Shown piece by piece: positions 7,519-15,658 of a DNA stretch of 53,452 nucleotides (within the stretch, counting starts at the first letter, position 1; every line of letters begins with the position of its first letter). Position numbers and translations under genes: made by a program. Below the pieces are notes generated by a model that was not told the DNA's origin, made no database searches, and saw only the letters and a list, made by a program, of their open reading frames with translations. The stretch comes from JAWVZS01 sp964507825 (lineage in GTDB: Archaea; Thermoproteota; Nitrososphaeria; Nitrososphaerales; Nitrosopumilaceae): assembly GCA_964507825.1 (NCBI GenBank), contig CAZDQM010000021.1:1-53452 (forward strand), in the 5' to 3' direction.

Positions 7519-8865
7519 TTGAAGATACCCCGAATCGTCCTAGCAGGCACTGCAAGCGGGGCCGGCAAGACGTCCATAACATGCGCAATCATACACGGCC
7601 TGCGCCGTCTCGGTTATGATATACAGGCATTCAAGGTGGGTCCGGACTATATTGATCCCGGATACCTATCACTGGTATCGGGCAGGCCGGCCCACAACCT
7701 AGATGTGTGGCTGATGGGCGGCAGGCGCCTCCTTGAGGAGTTTACCACCAAGTCGCAGTCTGACATATCGGTGATCGAGGGCGTGATGGGCTATTATGAC
7801 GGGTTCTCGGGCAGTGATAATCATTCTAGTACCCACCACGTGGCCTCCATAACCAAGTCAAAGACGATCCTAGTGCTTGACGCGGCAAGGGCGGCCAGAT
7901 CCATCGCCGCAACCGCGCTGGGATTTGTAAAGTTTCACAGGAATTCCCGGATTGCCGGAATAATCCTCAACCGGGTCGGCAGCCGGAGGCACGAGCTCTT
8001 GTGCCGGGACGCATTATCCCCCCTAAAAATTCCAATCGTCGGGGTCGTTCCAAAATCCCCCGAATTTGCCCTAGAATCAAGGCATCTCGGGCTGATTCCC
8101 GCAGTTGACCAGAATTTACAATACAGGGTACAAGATATTGCCGCGGCGATCTCTGAATTCCTTGACCTAGAGTGTATACTTGACATGGCACACGAATCTG
8201 CGCCGTTGCCAAGGTATCCCAAGCCTAGGTCCAAAAGACCCACGTGTACCATCGCAGTAGCTCTTGATGATTCATTTAACTTCTATTATCCGTCAAACCT
8301 CGAATCCTTGCAGAGGGCGGGGGCAAGAATCAAGTTCTTCAGCCCGGTCTCTGACAAAAAACCGCCCGCATGCGACGGGATATACATAGGCGGCGGGTTT
8401 CCGGAGGTGCGCTCGTCGGCCCTTGCAAAAAACTCCGGCATGAGGCACGCGATTAAAAGGATGGCAGGCGCCGGGCTCCCACTTTATGCCGAATGCGGCG
8501 GATTGATGTACCTGACAAGGTCAATACACGATGAAAAGCGCTATCCGATGGTGGGCCTGCTAGATGCCAAGACGGTAATGACGGGCAGGGCACTACTCAA
8601 CTATACCAAGGCAGATGTCGTTACCCGTTGCATAATATCGGGCACTAGGAGGCAGATCCACGGTCACGAGTTCCACTATTCAAGGTTATCTGATATCGCT
8701 AAGGATTTACAGTTTGCCTATAACCTGAAGATCGGATGCGGAATATCGGCAGAAAGAGACGGAATCATACAGGACAACACCCTGGCATCATACTGCCACC
8801 TGCTCCTCGGGCAGAAGGGCTCTGAGGCCCTCGTATCTAACTGCATGCACTATTCAAGGCGGTGA
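7519..8865 (+). CDS. cbiA: Cobyrinic acid a,c-diamide synthase CbiA/CobB
   Basis: A 448-residue glutamine-dependent amidotransferase that amidates the a and c carboxylates of the corrin ring. The ATP-binding N-half has a P-loop-like GTASGAGKTS at residues 10-19. The C-half is a class I glutaminase with the nucleophile Cys in YAECGGLMYL and the His in GHEFHYS. Start is TTG. It is the only plus-strand gene of the cobalamin set here and its end overlaps the end of cbiC by 12 bases. Confidence 0.95.
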   Translation: MKIPRIVLAGTASGAGKTSITCAIIHGLRRLGYDIQAFKVGPDYIDPGYLSLVSGRPAHNLDVWLMGGRRLLEEFTTKSQSDISVIEGVMGYYDGFSGSDNHSSTHHVASITKSKTILVLDAARAARSIAATALGFVKFHRNSRIAGIILNRVGSRRHELLCRDALSPLKIPIVGVVPKSPEFALESRHLGLIPAVDQNLQYRVQDIAAAISEFLDLECILDMAHESAPLPRYPKPRSKRPTCTIAVALDDSFNFYYPSNLESLQRAGARIKFFSPVSDKKPPACDGIYIGGGFPEVRSSALAKNSGMRHAIKRMAGAGLPLYAECGGLMYLTRSIHDEKRYPMVGLLDAKTVMTGRALLNYTKADVVTRCIISGTRRQIHGHEFHYSRLSDIAKDLQFAYNLKIGCGISAERDGIIQDNTLASYCHLLLGQKGSEALVSNCMHYSRR

Positions 8866-9486
8866 TCGTGTCATCTTGTATAGCGCGTTGATTATCGCGG
8901 CCGCCACGGCGCTTCCGCCCTTCCTGCCGATATTTGAGATGTATTCCATATTCGAAGATGCCAGTTCTTTTTTTGATTCGGCCGCCCTGATGAATCCCAC
9001 CGGGATTCCAATGATTAGCGCGGGCCTGACTACTCCCTCCCCTGCCATCTGAAGGACCTCGAGTAGTGCGGTTGGGGCGTTTCCAACTGCTACTATCCCA
9101 CCGTCTATCTGCGCAGCCGACATTCTCATGCAGACCTGCGATCTAGTCCTCCCCTCTAGTTTTGCTTTTTTCATTATATCGGCATCCGATATCCTGCAGA
9201 TTATATCATTTTTGTAATCTGCCGGATTTTGCTTGTTCATTCCTGCGGCCACGCCGCTTACATCCGTTACGATATCACAACCGCTTCTTAGCGCGTCGAT
9301 CCCGCTTTTGACTGCATTTTGAGAGAACAGCATGGCATTTTTCCCCGCAAAGTCAAAGTCGGCCGTGGTATGGATTACGCGCCGCACTATCGGCCACTGC
9401 AATGCATCAAAGTCATGCGGCCCCACCTCATCTTCGATCATCTTCATGCTTGCATCCTCGATGGACTGGCCCTTTTCAGTCTGCAT
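8854..9486 (-). CDS. cbiC: Cobalt-precorrin-8 methylmutase CbiC
   Basis: A 210-residue protein that moves the C-11 methyl group to C-12 to form cobyrinate. The catalytic His lies in RRVIHTTADFDF (His39), and the conserved MRMSAAQIDGGIVAVGNAPTAL-type block and IGIPVGFIRAAESK segment are seen. The ATG overlaps the end of cbiX by 11 bases, indicating one transcript with cbiX, cbiG and cbiD. Confidence 0.95.
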   Translation of the reverse strand: MQTEKGQSIEDASMKMIEDEVGPHDFDALQWPIVRRVIHTTADFDFAGKNAMLFSQNAVKSGIDALRSGCDIVTDVSGVAAGMNKQNPADYKNDIICRISDADIMKKAKLEGRTRSQVCMRMSAAQIDGGIVAVGNAPTALLEVLQMAGEGVVRPALIIGIPVGFIRAAESKKELASSNMEYISNIGRKGGSAVAAAIINALYKMTRSPP

Positions 9487-10231
9487 CCTCGACCTCCCTT
9501 GCGCGCGCCATCACAAGCTCGACCATGCCATTGTCCGCACCTAGGTGCTTTGTTATTATTACATTCTCCATTCCTGCCTCCTCTAGTGCGGGATTTAGAT
9601 CCGCGTAAATGTCTGTTTTTACGTGCGCGCCCTCGTGTAAAAAGTAAAATACTATCACCAGGACTTTTGGGTCGTTATTTTTACACCGTTTTATCCCGGC
9701 GGCTATGTCCGGCTGTTCTATCTCCAAAAAGCAGTGTCCTACGTTCCTGTATACCTTGGCTAGCCCGTCTACTACATATTTTATGGACATGTGGGCGTTG
9801 GGATCCTTGCTTCCGTGCCCTATAATCAGCACGTCGACTTTGCTTTTTTGCAAGGTGACTCTACTCTTTTTTAGGGCCGAACTAATTCTATCCTCTACTG
9901 TATCAATCAGGGACTGGTGCATGCTCATGGGCCTTGTTACGACCAGCCTTGTATCGGTATCACTCTGATATTTCATTGCATCCGTTACGGCCGCCTTGAC
10001 CTTTCTTCCCGGGTATAGAAAATACGGAACAATCGTTAGGTAATCTACCCCCTTTGAGAGCGCCCGCCGCATACCGTCCTCGATAAACGGCGGAATCACC
10101 TCAAGAAAGCAAAAGTCCACAAACTCGTAATTATTGTATCCCCTTATCTCTTCACAGATGGCCTCTAGCTCCTCGGAGGCCTCTCTTTCCTTGCTTCCCC
10201 TGTCTATTATCAGCATACCGCGTCTCATCAT
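9476..10231 (-). CDS. cbiX: Two-domain CbiX-type cobaltochelatase
   Basis: A 251-residue tandem duplication of the CbiX chelatase fold, which inserts cobalt into sirohydrochlorin. The second half keeps the metal-site histidines: IIGHGSKDPNAH and YFLHEGAHVKTD. In the first half the equivalent GHGS is IDRGSKER and the second His position reads FLYPGRKVKAA, so both metal ligands are gone. One half is therefore probably structural. The ATG overlaps the cbiG stop by four bases (ATGA). The specific metal is inferred from the neighbouring cobalamin genes. Confidence 0.9.
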   Translation of the reverse strand: MMRRGMLIIDRGSKEREASEELEAICEEIRGYNNYEFVDFCFLEVIPPFIEDGMRRALSKGVDYLTIVPYFLYPGRKVKAAVTDAMKYQSDTDTRLVVTRPMSMHQSLIDTVEDRISSALKKSRVTLQKSKVDVLIIGHGSKDPNAHMSIKYVVDGLAKVYRNVGHCFLEIEQPDIAAGIKRCKNNDPKVLVIVFYFLHEGAHVKTDIYADLNPALEEAGMENVIITKHLGADNGMVELVMARAREVEDAD

Positions 10232-11298
10232 AACCTCCTTGCCACGGCAACCGTCAGGTCCGGGGGGAATTTCTGCTTTTGGACTACTAGTCGTCCATCT
10301 GAGACTAGGATGGCGGCGGCTTCGGCCACGCTGGCCGTGCCCTCAAAGGCATCAACTACACGTGACGGGTTTGGGGCATCCACTGCGGCCAGCCTCTCCC
10401 GGTCGATATACTTTACGGGAATGTTCATCCCTTCTCCTAATTTGACTAGTCCCGGTACGTCACGCGGCTTTTTTACCGATGCAAGCGCAGATATGGATTT
10501 CGTGCTCAGACGATTCCTGTCAAACGTCTCCTGAATCCCGCGCCAGATGGTCTCCTTGGTGGTGTCCCCGTGCAACCCTATGCCTACTACCAGTGACTTG
10601 GGCCTGTACACGACTGCCCTTGATGAAATATCTCTGTCTACTATTTCATCAGATATTATCAAAAAGGCCCGGGAATCTGAGCTCTCAAGATCCTTTACTG
10701 TTTCAAAGATCGTCACATTGCCTGGAAGATCCCCCTTCCACCAATTCATTTCACCGGACCCCTGAAAGACGCCGATCTTTTCCTTGTTTACCATGTGCGC
10801 ACTAGTGGCAGTAACGGTTGAATCATCATCTATAATCCATCCAAACTCCCGTCCGACTAGGTCTACTGGGATCGTCTTGTTTACGTCTGCCGCCGTGGTG
10901 ATTACCGGGGCGGCCCCAATCCTTGATGCAATCTCTGCTGCCAGGCCGTTTGCACCGCCCAGATGCCCGGACAGGGCGCTGATTACAAAGTTTGCCCCGT
11001 CATCTATTACGATTACGGCCGGATCACTCTTTTTGTCCCCGAGGTGCGGTGTTACTAGTCTGATGACTGCGCCCAGCGAAAACAGGCAGATGAGCGCCTC
11101 GTTCTCCCTGAAGAGCCCGCCAATCTTTGCCGCAGTCGGTTCTGAAAACCACGATATGCCCGAATCAGAATTCCTGAATTTTTCTGGAACATAAAGACTC
11201 CAACCTTCGAACATATCCCTGATCTTCTTGCCCACCTCGATTCCGTTTCGGGTGATAGCTAGAATCGCAACCCTTTCCACAAATATCACATACATCAT
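10228..11298 (-). CDS. cbiG: Cobalt-precorrin-5A hydrolase CbiG
   Basis: About 356 residues from the ATG at 11298. The N-terminal part has ILAITRNGIEVGKKI, the middle has GAVIRLVTPHLGDKKSDPAVIVIDD and SALSGHLGGANGLA, and the C-terminal CobE-like domain begins with LVVGIGLHGDTTKETI. It opens the delta-lactone ring during anaerobic corrin synthesis. A longer reading from 11346 would overlap cbiD by 35 bases and adds no conserved residues, so I reject it. Confidence 0.93.
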   Translation of the reverse strand: MMYVIFVERVAILAITRNGIEVGKKIRDMFEGWSLYVPEKFRNSDSGISWFSEPTAAKIGGLFRENEALICLFSLGAVIRLVTPHLGDKKSDPAVIVIDDGANFVISALSGHLGGANGLAAEIASRIGAAPVITTAADVNKTIPVDLVGREFGWIIDDDSTVTATSAHMVNKEKIGVFQGSGEMNWWKGDLPGNVTIFETVKDLESSDSRAFLIISDEIVDRDISSRAVVYRPKSLVVGIGLHGDTTKETIWRGIQETFDRNRLSTKSISALASVKKPRDVPGLVKLGEGMNIPVKYIDRERLAAVDAPNPSRVVDAFEGTASVAEAAAILVSDGRLVVQKQKFPPDLTVAVARRL

Positions 11299-11311
11299 TT
11301 CATAAAATGTC

Positions 11312-12388
11312 TTACCTTCGCGCCAGGATAGACCCGTCAAAATCAAACAGTATCACCTCAATAATAACGGCACCACTGCCAAAGTCGCGCATGTGCCTGT
11401 GGACATGCCGGCACACGTCCTCAAAGAATCCGCTTGTACCTGCCTCCTTGACTATCTCAGACACATGCCTTGCGGTATTCGCGCCAAGGATTCGAGCGGT
11501 TATGGTATCATCTGCGCCGCACCGGGCCGCCATCTCGGACAGAAACTTCATGTTTACCTTGGAACCCTTGACGTGGGTCTGCTTTACCCCCGCCGCCATC
11601 TTTGCCAGCTTGCCGATGAATCCAACCACGACGGCCTTCTCTATACCCTTTTTGGCGCACTGGCCGACCGTATACCCTGCAAAATCCCCCATCTGCACAA
11701 AGCAGTGATCCGGCAGGTTGATAATCTGCCTTGCAAACTCTTCACTGCGGCCTCCGGTCGTAAGTATGATAATTTTATCTCCTGCGGCAATTGTAACGTC
11801 AAGACTCTGCCGTATTGAAGCCGCATATGATGCAGTCGAGAACGGTATGACGATGCCGCTGGTACCAAGGATTGAAATTCCTCCCAGTATGCCCAGCCTA
11901 GGATTGTCCGTCTTTAATGCAAGCTCCTGCCCGCGCGGCACTGAAATTACCGTCCGGATGCCGTTTTTCTGCAGTATCTCTCCACCGATCTCGGCTATAT
12001 TCTCTGTAATCATATTTCTTGGCACGGGGTTGATTGCTGGCTTGTTGATTTCCAGGCCTAGTCCTGGCTTTGTTACCGTCCCGACCCCCTCGCCGCCGTC
12101 GATCTCTATCTGCCCCGGGATACCGGTCAGCTCTAGGTTCGCGATGATTTTGGCGCCGTGCGTGACATCCGGATCGTCCCCCCCGTCCTTGATTACCGCG
12201 CATGCGGCACGTGCAGTATCAAAATTACACTCTGCAATATTTATGCGGATATAGTCGCCCCGGGGAATCCTGATATCAATAGATTCTACACATTCCTGTT
12301 TTATTATCGCAGTCAATGCGGCCTTGGACGCGGCGGCCGCGCACGAGCCTGTCGTAAAGCCGGTACGTAACTCACTTTTACCTGACAC
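11312..12388 (-). CDS. cbiD: Cobalt-precorrin-5B C1-methyltransferase CbiD
   Basis: A 358-residue CbiD. The N-terminal LRTGFTTGSCAAAASKAA is the family hallmark, and GEGVGTVTKPGLGL, GISILGTSGIV and GDFAGYTVGQCAKKG are all conserved segments. It uses S-adenosylmethionine to methylate C-1 after CbiG opens the lactone. It is the first gene of the minus-strand set cbiD-cbiG-cbiX-cbiC, whose tight spacing indicates one operon. Confidence 0.95.
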   Translation of the reverse strand: MSGKSELRTGFTTGSCAAAASKAALTAIIKQECVESIDIRIPRGDYIRINIAECNFDTARAACAVIKDGGDDPDVTHGAKIIANLELTGIPGQIEIDGGEGVGTVTKPGLGLEINKPAINPVPRNMITENIAEIGGEILQKNGIRTVISVPRGQELALKTDNPRLGILGGISILGTSGIVIPFSTASYAASIRQSLDVTIAAGDKIIILTTGGRSEEFARQIINLPDHCFVQMGDFAGYTVGQCAKKGIEKAVVVGFIGKLAKMAAGVKQTHVKGSKVNMKFLSEMAARCGADDTITARILGANTARHVSEIVKEAGTSGFFEDVCRHVHRHMRDFGSGAVIIEVILFDFDGSILARR

Positions 12389-12477
12389 ATGTTTTAGTAT
12401 TTCAGATAAGATTTTATCTCTTGTCCCGACATATCCTTAAAATTGGAATAGTTGTACCTGATATCATGGGTACTGAT

Positions 12478-13347
12478 ATGCAAGATAACCATCTCGTGCG
12501 TGATGACTCTGCAAAAAATTACCGCATAGCAATTACGGGCGCAACCGGCTTTGTCGCAAAGAACCTCAGGCGTCACCTGTCGGGCCTCGATATCCGTGGA
12601 ATATCTAGGCGCAAGTTCCGGGCGCGATTACACGAGACGATAATAAAGACGGACTATTCTTCGGCAGCAGAACTAGCATCGAAGATTCGCGGTTGTGATA
12701 TCATGGTACATCTGGCAGGAATAGGGGACGGCGGCGACTGCTCCTCATATATGAAAGCAAACGTGGATGTTACATCCGTTGTAGTACGGGCGGCCAAGTC
12801 GGCGAAAATCCGGCAGATTATATTTCTCAGCGGCCTAGGAGTCTCTCGGGCAAACCCTTCGGATTATTTTGCATCCAAGTTTAAGGCGGAGCAAGTCATC
12901 CGCGCCTCTGGTATGGCCTATACGATATTCCGGCCCTCATTCATAATAGGCGCCGGCGACTATCTGACAAATTTACTAGACAGGCAGGCTAGGGCCGGCA
13001 GGCTGCTGATTCCCGGCAATGGCAAATGCATCTTGCAACCTGTTTTCATACATGACGTAACTAGTATAATATGCAGCTCGTTTTTGAATAGCAGGTTCCA
13101 GAACAAGACATTTGATCTTGTCGGGCCGCAAACTGTAACACTGAGGGATTTTGCACGGTTATGCCATAAATCTGTAAATATTACCAAAGTGCCGCTAGAG
13201 GATTGCCTGCATGACGCGTTCTCCGGCAGGGATGCCGCATATACTATAGGCGACCTGAATCTTTTTTACGGTGGATATGTGGGAGACCCAGAAAAACTGC
13301 AAAAGGTGTATGGCCGACCACTCACTCCGGTGCGGGATTTTTTATAA
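12478..13347 (+). CDS. NAD-binding atypical SDR / NDUFA9-like epimerase
   Basis: An extended/atypical short-chain dehydrogenase fold of about 290 residues. The dinucleotide site ITGATGFVAKNL follows a short leader, then SGLGVSRANPSDYFASKFKAEQ carries a shortened active-site region; the YFASKF part keeps a Tyr-x3-Lys spacing. This subfamily includes the complex I 39 kDa (NDUFA9) relatives and sugar-nucleotide epimerases; the substrate cannot be read from sequence. ATG at 12478 is preferred; ATG at 12466 or TTG at 12421 are possible. Its last 6 bases overlap metK, which converges from the other strand. Confidence 0.8.
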   Translation: MQDNHLVRDDSAKNYRIAITGATGFVAKNLRRHLSGLDIRGISRRKFRARLHETIIKTDYSSAAELASKIRGCDIMVHLAGIGDGGDCSSYMKANVDVTSVVVRAAKSAKIRQIIFLSGLGVSRANPSDYFASKFKAEQVIRASGMAYTIFRPSFIIGAGDYLTNLLDRQARAGRLLIPGNGKCILQPVFIHDVTSIICSSFLNSRFQNKTFDLVGPQTVTLRDFARLCHKSVNITKVPLEDCLHDAFSGRDAAYTIGDLNLFYGGYVGDPEKLQKVYGRPLTPVRDFL

Positions 13348-14508
13348 TCCTGCCTGCTGCATTAATACGGCGGCCTTGTCGGTGGACTCCCACCTGAATT
13401 CCGGCTCTTCCCTGCCAAAATGCCCGTATGCGGCCGTCTTTCTATAAATTGGCCTTTTAAGATCGAGGCCGGATATGATTTCTGAGGGCCTCATGTCAAA
13501 GTTGGCCCTTACAAGCTCCTCGATCTTCTCCTCGGGTATGATGCCTGTACCAAACGTATTAATCATCAGGGATATTGGTTCGGCAACGCCGATTGCATAT
13601 GCCACTTGGACCTCGCACCTACCTGCTAGTCCGGCGGCGACAATATTTTTGGCAATATACCTGCACATGTAGCAGGCGGATCTGTCAACCTTGGACGGAT
13701 CCTTGCCGGAGAACGCCCCCCCACCGTGCCTTCCAAACCCACCATATGTATCCACGATAATCTTTCTTCCTGTAAGTCCCGCGTCGCCATGGGGCCCGCC
13801 TATCTCGAATGTTCCAGTCGGGTTTATGTGGATTTTGATATCATCGTTCCACCATTGACCGCAGACCGGCTTTACTGCCTTTTCAATTAGCTCCTTGGTG
13901 ATTTGTTCCATGGGGATGCCGGGCGCATGCTGCGCCGCGATCACTATAGTCTTGACCCCTGCCGGCTTGTCGTCGTTATACTGTACGGAAACCTGAGATT
14001 TACCGTCAGGACGGAGCCATGATATACTCTTTGACTTTCTTAGATCAGCAAGCTTTGCGGTAAGCCTGTGTGACAAGAGTATCGGCAGTGGCATGAGCTC
14101 CCTAGTCTCGTTTGATGCATAACCGAACATCAGACCCTGATCTCCGGCCCCCTGCTCCCTGTCATGTGTAGCCGTGACGCCTTTGCTAATATCCGGACTC
14201 TGTGAATGCAGTCTTAGATCAATTGTGCAGGTTTTATCGTCAAATCGCAGCTCCGGATTATCGTATCCGATATCCCTGATCACACTCCTTACTAATTCCT
14301 CTTGTGCGTCCCTGTCAAACAGGGCCTTTGATGTCACCTCGCCTGCCACGGCGACAAAGTCCGTCGATACCATGGTCTCCACGGCCACCCTCGAGTCTGG
14401 ATCCTGCCTTAACAACTCGTCTAAAATGGCATCCGATATCTGATCACAGATCTTGTCGGGATGCCCCTCTGTAACGGACTCTGACGTAAACAGGAATGTT
14501 CTGGACAT
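13342..14508 (-). CDS. metK: S-adenosylmethionine synthetase, bacterial MetK type
   Basis: About 388 residues. It has the bacterial/eukaryotic MAT signatures rather than those of the archaeal MAT family: TSESVTEGHPDKICDQISDAILD at the N-terminus, GAGDQGLMFGYA near residue 120, and GGHGGGAFSGKDPSKVDRSA-like (here GGGAFSGKDPSKVDRS). It makes S-adenosylmethionine from Met and ATP, feeding the many methyltransferases and radical SAM enzymes around it. ATG at 14508 (MSRTFLFTSES) fits the family; 14517 would add three residues. Confidence 0.95.
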   Translation of the reverse strand: MSRTFLFTSESVTEGHPDKICDQISDAILDELLRQDPDSRVAVETMVSTDFVAVAGEVTSKALFDRDAQEELVRSVIRDIGYDNPELRFDDKTCTIDLRLHSQSPDISKGVTATHDREQGAGDQGLMFGYASNETRELMPLPILLSHRLTAKLADLRKSKSISWLRPDGKSQVSVQYNDDKPAGVKTIVIAAQHAPGIPMEQITKELIEKAVKPVCGQWWNDDIKIHINPTGTFEIGGPHGDAGLTGRKIIVDTYGGFGRHGGGAFSGKDPSKVDRSACYMCRYIAKNIVAAGLAGRCEVQVAYAIGVAEPISLMINTFGTGIIPEEKIEELVRANFDMRPSEIISGLDLKRPIYRKTAAYGHFGREEPEFRWESTDKAAVLMQQAGL

Positions 14509-14521
14509 CAGGACCACTGAA

Positions 14522-14761
14522 TTAGAGCTCGTTTTCCAGCTTTATGAACAACACGTTGTTCCCCCTGACTATGACCCGCCCGTAGTTTGCAACCACCTTG
14601 TCGTCTTGCAGTTCCTCGGCATCGGTCATGATTAAATTCATGTAAGAGTCTACGTTGTCTATCTTTCCTTTGTATTCGACCTCGTTTTTGAGTCGGACCG
14701 TTACCAGCTTTTTCGTGCTTTTTTGTAATGTGGTCAGAGGTCTTTTTGAGCTTTGTGACAT
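14522..14761 (-). CDS. Archaeal Lsm/Sm-like RNA-binding protein
   Basis: A 79-residue SmAP. The Sm1 motif (VTVRLKNEVEYKGKIDNVDSYMNLIM) and Sm2 motif (GRVIVRGNNVLFI) are complete. Such proteins form heptameric rings that bind U-rich RNA. It starts 13 bases upstream of metK's reading frame on the same strand and may be cotranscribed. Confidence 0.95.
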   Translation of the reverse strand: MSQSSKRPLTTLQKSTKKLVTVRLKNEVEYKGKIDNVDSYMNLIMTDAEELQDDKVVANYGRVIVRGNNVLFIKLENEL

Positions 14762-14858
14762 GCGTTAATCACTTGTGTGCATTGCCTGCTCTCTAGAATA
14801 AAAGCCTTGCCTATTGTACTCCGGATACTTTAATTTTCCACCATCGGTTACCACCGGC

Positions 14859-15509
14859 ATGATTGCCAGCAAGGTATCGTTCATTGACAATTTCTTTGGC
14901 GGCGGGATTCCCGACGGGGTCATGATCGACATATTTGGTGCAAGCGGCACGGGAAAATCCCAACTCGCCTTGCAGATCGCGGTGCACACTGCCGCGCTTG
15001 GCAGGACCGTCCTGTTTCACGATACTACCGGTGCACTGAGGCCCGAAAGGATGCTAGAGGTGGCCGCCTCGCATGGTCTGGGCGCAGACATTCTTGATAA
15101 CATTATAGTATATAGAATCACAAACGCGTCAGAGCAGGTCAATTCATTATACACGATACGGCCGCAAGAGTTCTCTTGTCTTATAATAGATAATATCTCG
15201 GATTTATTTTCATTTGAATATTCAGACCGGGGGCAGTTTGCAAGGCGAAACAGGATTTTTTCAGAATACATGAGGAATCTGTCCCTCCTTGCAACCTGCA
15301 ATAACTTTACTGTAATAATGACCAACGCGATAAGAAGTTTTGCCGGCAAGAATGTGGAGAGTTTTGAAAAGATTATCGACTTGTTTACGCACGTGAAGAT
15401 AAGGCTTGAGAAGGACGACGGGTACAGGTGCGCGTGTTATACCGCGTTTGAACAGGAAACCTTTGACTTTGAAATCACCCAGTCTGGAATCTCTGCGTGC
15501 CAAGATTAA
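14859..15509 (+). CDS. RadB/KaiC-like RecA-superfamily ATPase
   Basis: About 216 residues from ATG 14859. It shows a Walker A GASGTGKSQ near residues 26-34 and a Walker B-like strand FSCLIIDNISDLF, with no N-terminal DNA-binding domain, so it is a RadA paralogue of the RadB or KaiC-like class. These act as recombination mediators in other archaea; that role is inference here. A TTG at 14814 would add 15 residues without homologous content. The C-terminal region is less conserved. Confidence 0.8.
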   Translation: MIASKVSFIDNFFGGGIPDGVMIDIFGASGTGKSQLALQIAVHTAALGRTVLFHDTTGALRPERMLEVAASHGLGADILDNIIVYRITNASEQVNSLYTIRPQEFSCLIIDNISDLFSFEYSDRGQFARRNRIFSEYMRNLSLLATCNNFTVIMTNAIRSFAGKNVESFEKIIDLFTHVKIRLEKDDGYRCACYTAFEQETFDFEITQSGISACQD

Positions 15510-15535
15510 TTATATGGTGGTAGATGATGTCTAAC

Positions 15536-15658
15536 ATGGCCGGCATATTTGATTCCATACCTGTTATTACCGTGGTGCTGTTTGCCCTGGGCCTCGCTGG
15601 CGTGATGGTGTATGAGAGAACCAGAATCAGACAGGCAGAGTCACAGGGCACGGATTGA
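15536..15658 (+). CDS. Small single-pass membrane protein (40 aa)
   Basis: A 40-residue frame from ATG 15536 (in-frame ATGs at 15524 and 15527 also possible). One hydrophobic helix (IPVITVVLFALGLAGVMVY) is followed by a basic, polar tail ending at TGA 15656-15658. It lies 26 bases after the RadB-like gene and its end overlaps the helicase start by 47 bases. The positive-inside layout predicts a cytoplasmic tail. No family is recognised; coding is supported by the clean helix and placement only. Confidence 0.5.
   Translation: MAGIFDSIPVITVVLFALGLAGVMVYERTRIRQAESQGTD

Noticed and set aside
10134..10445. Plus-strand readings across cbiX and cbiG
   Set aside because: Shadows of strongly conserved minus-strand cobalamin genes.
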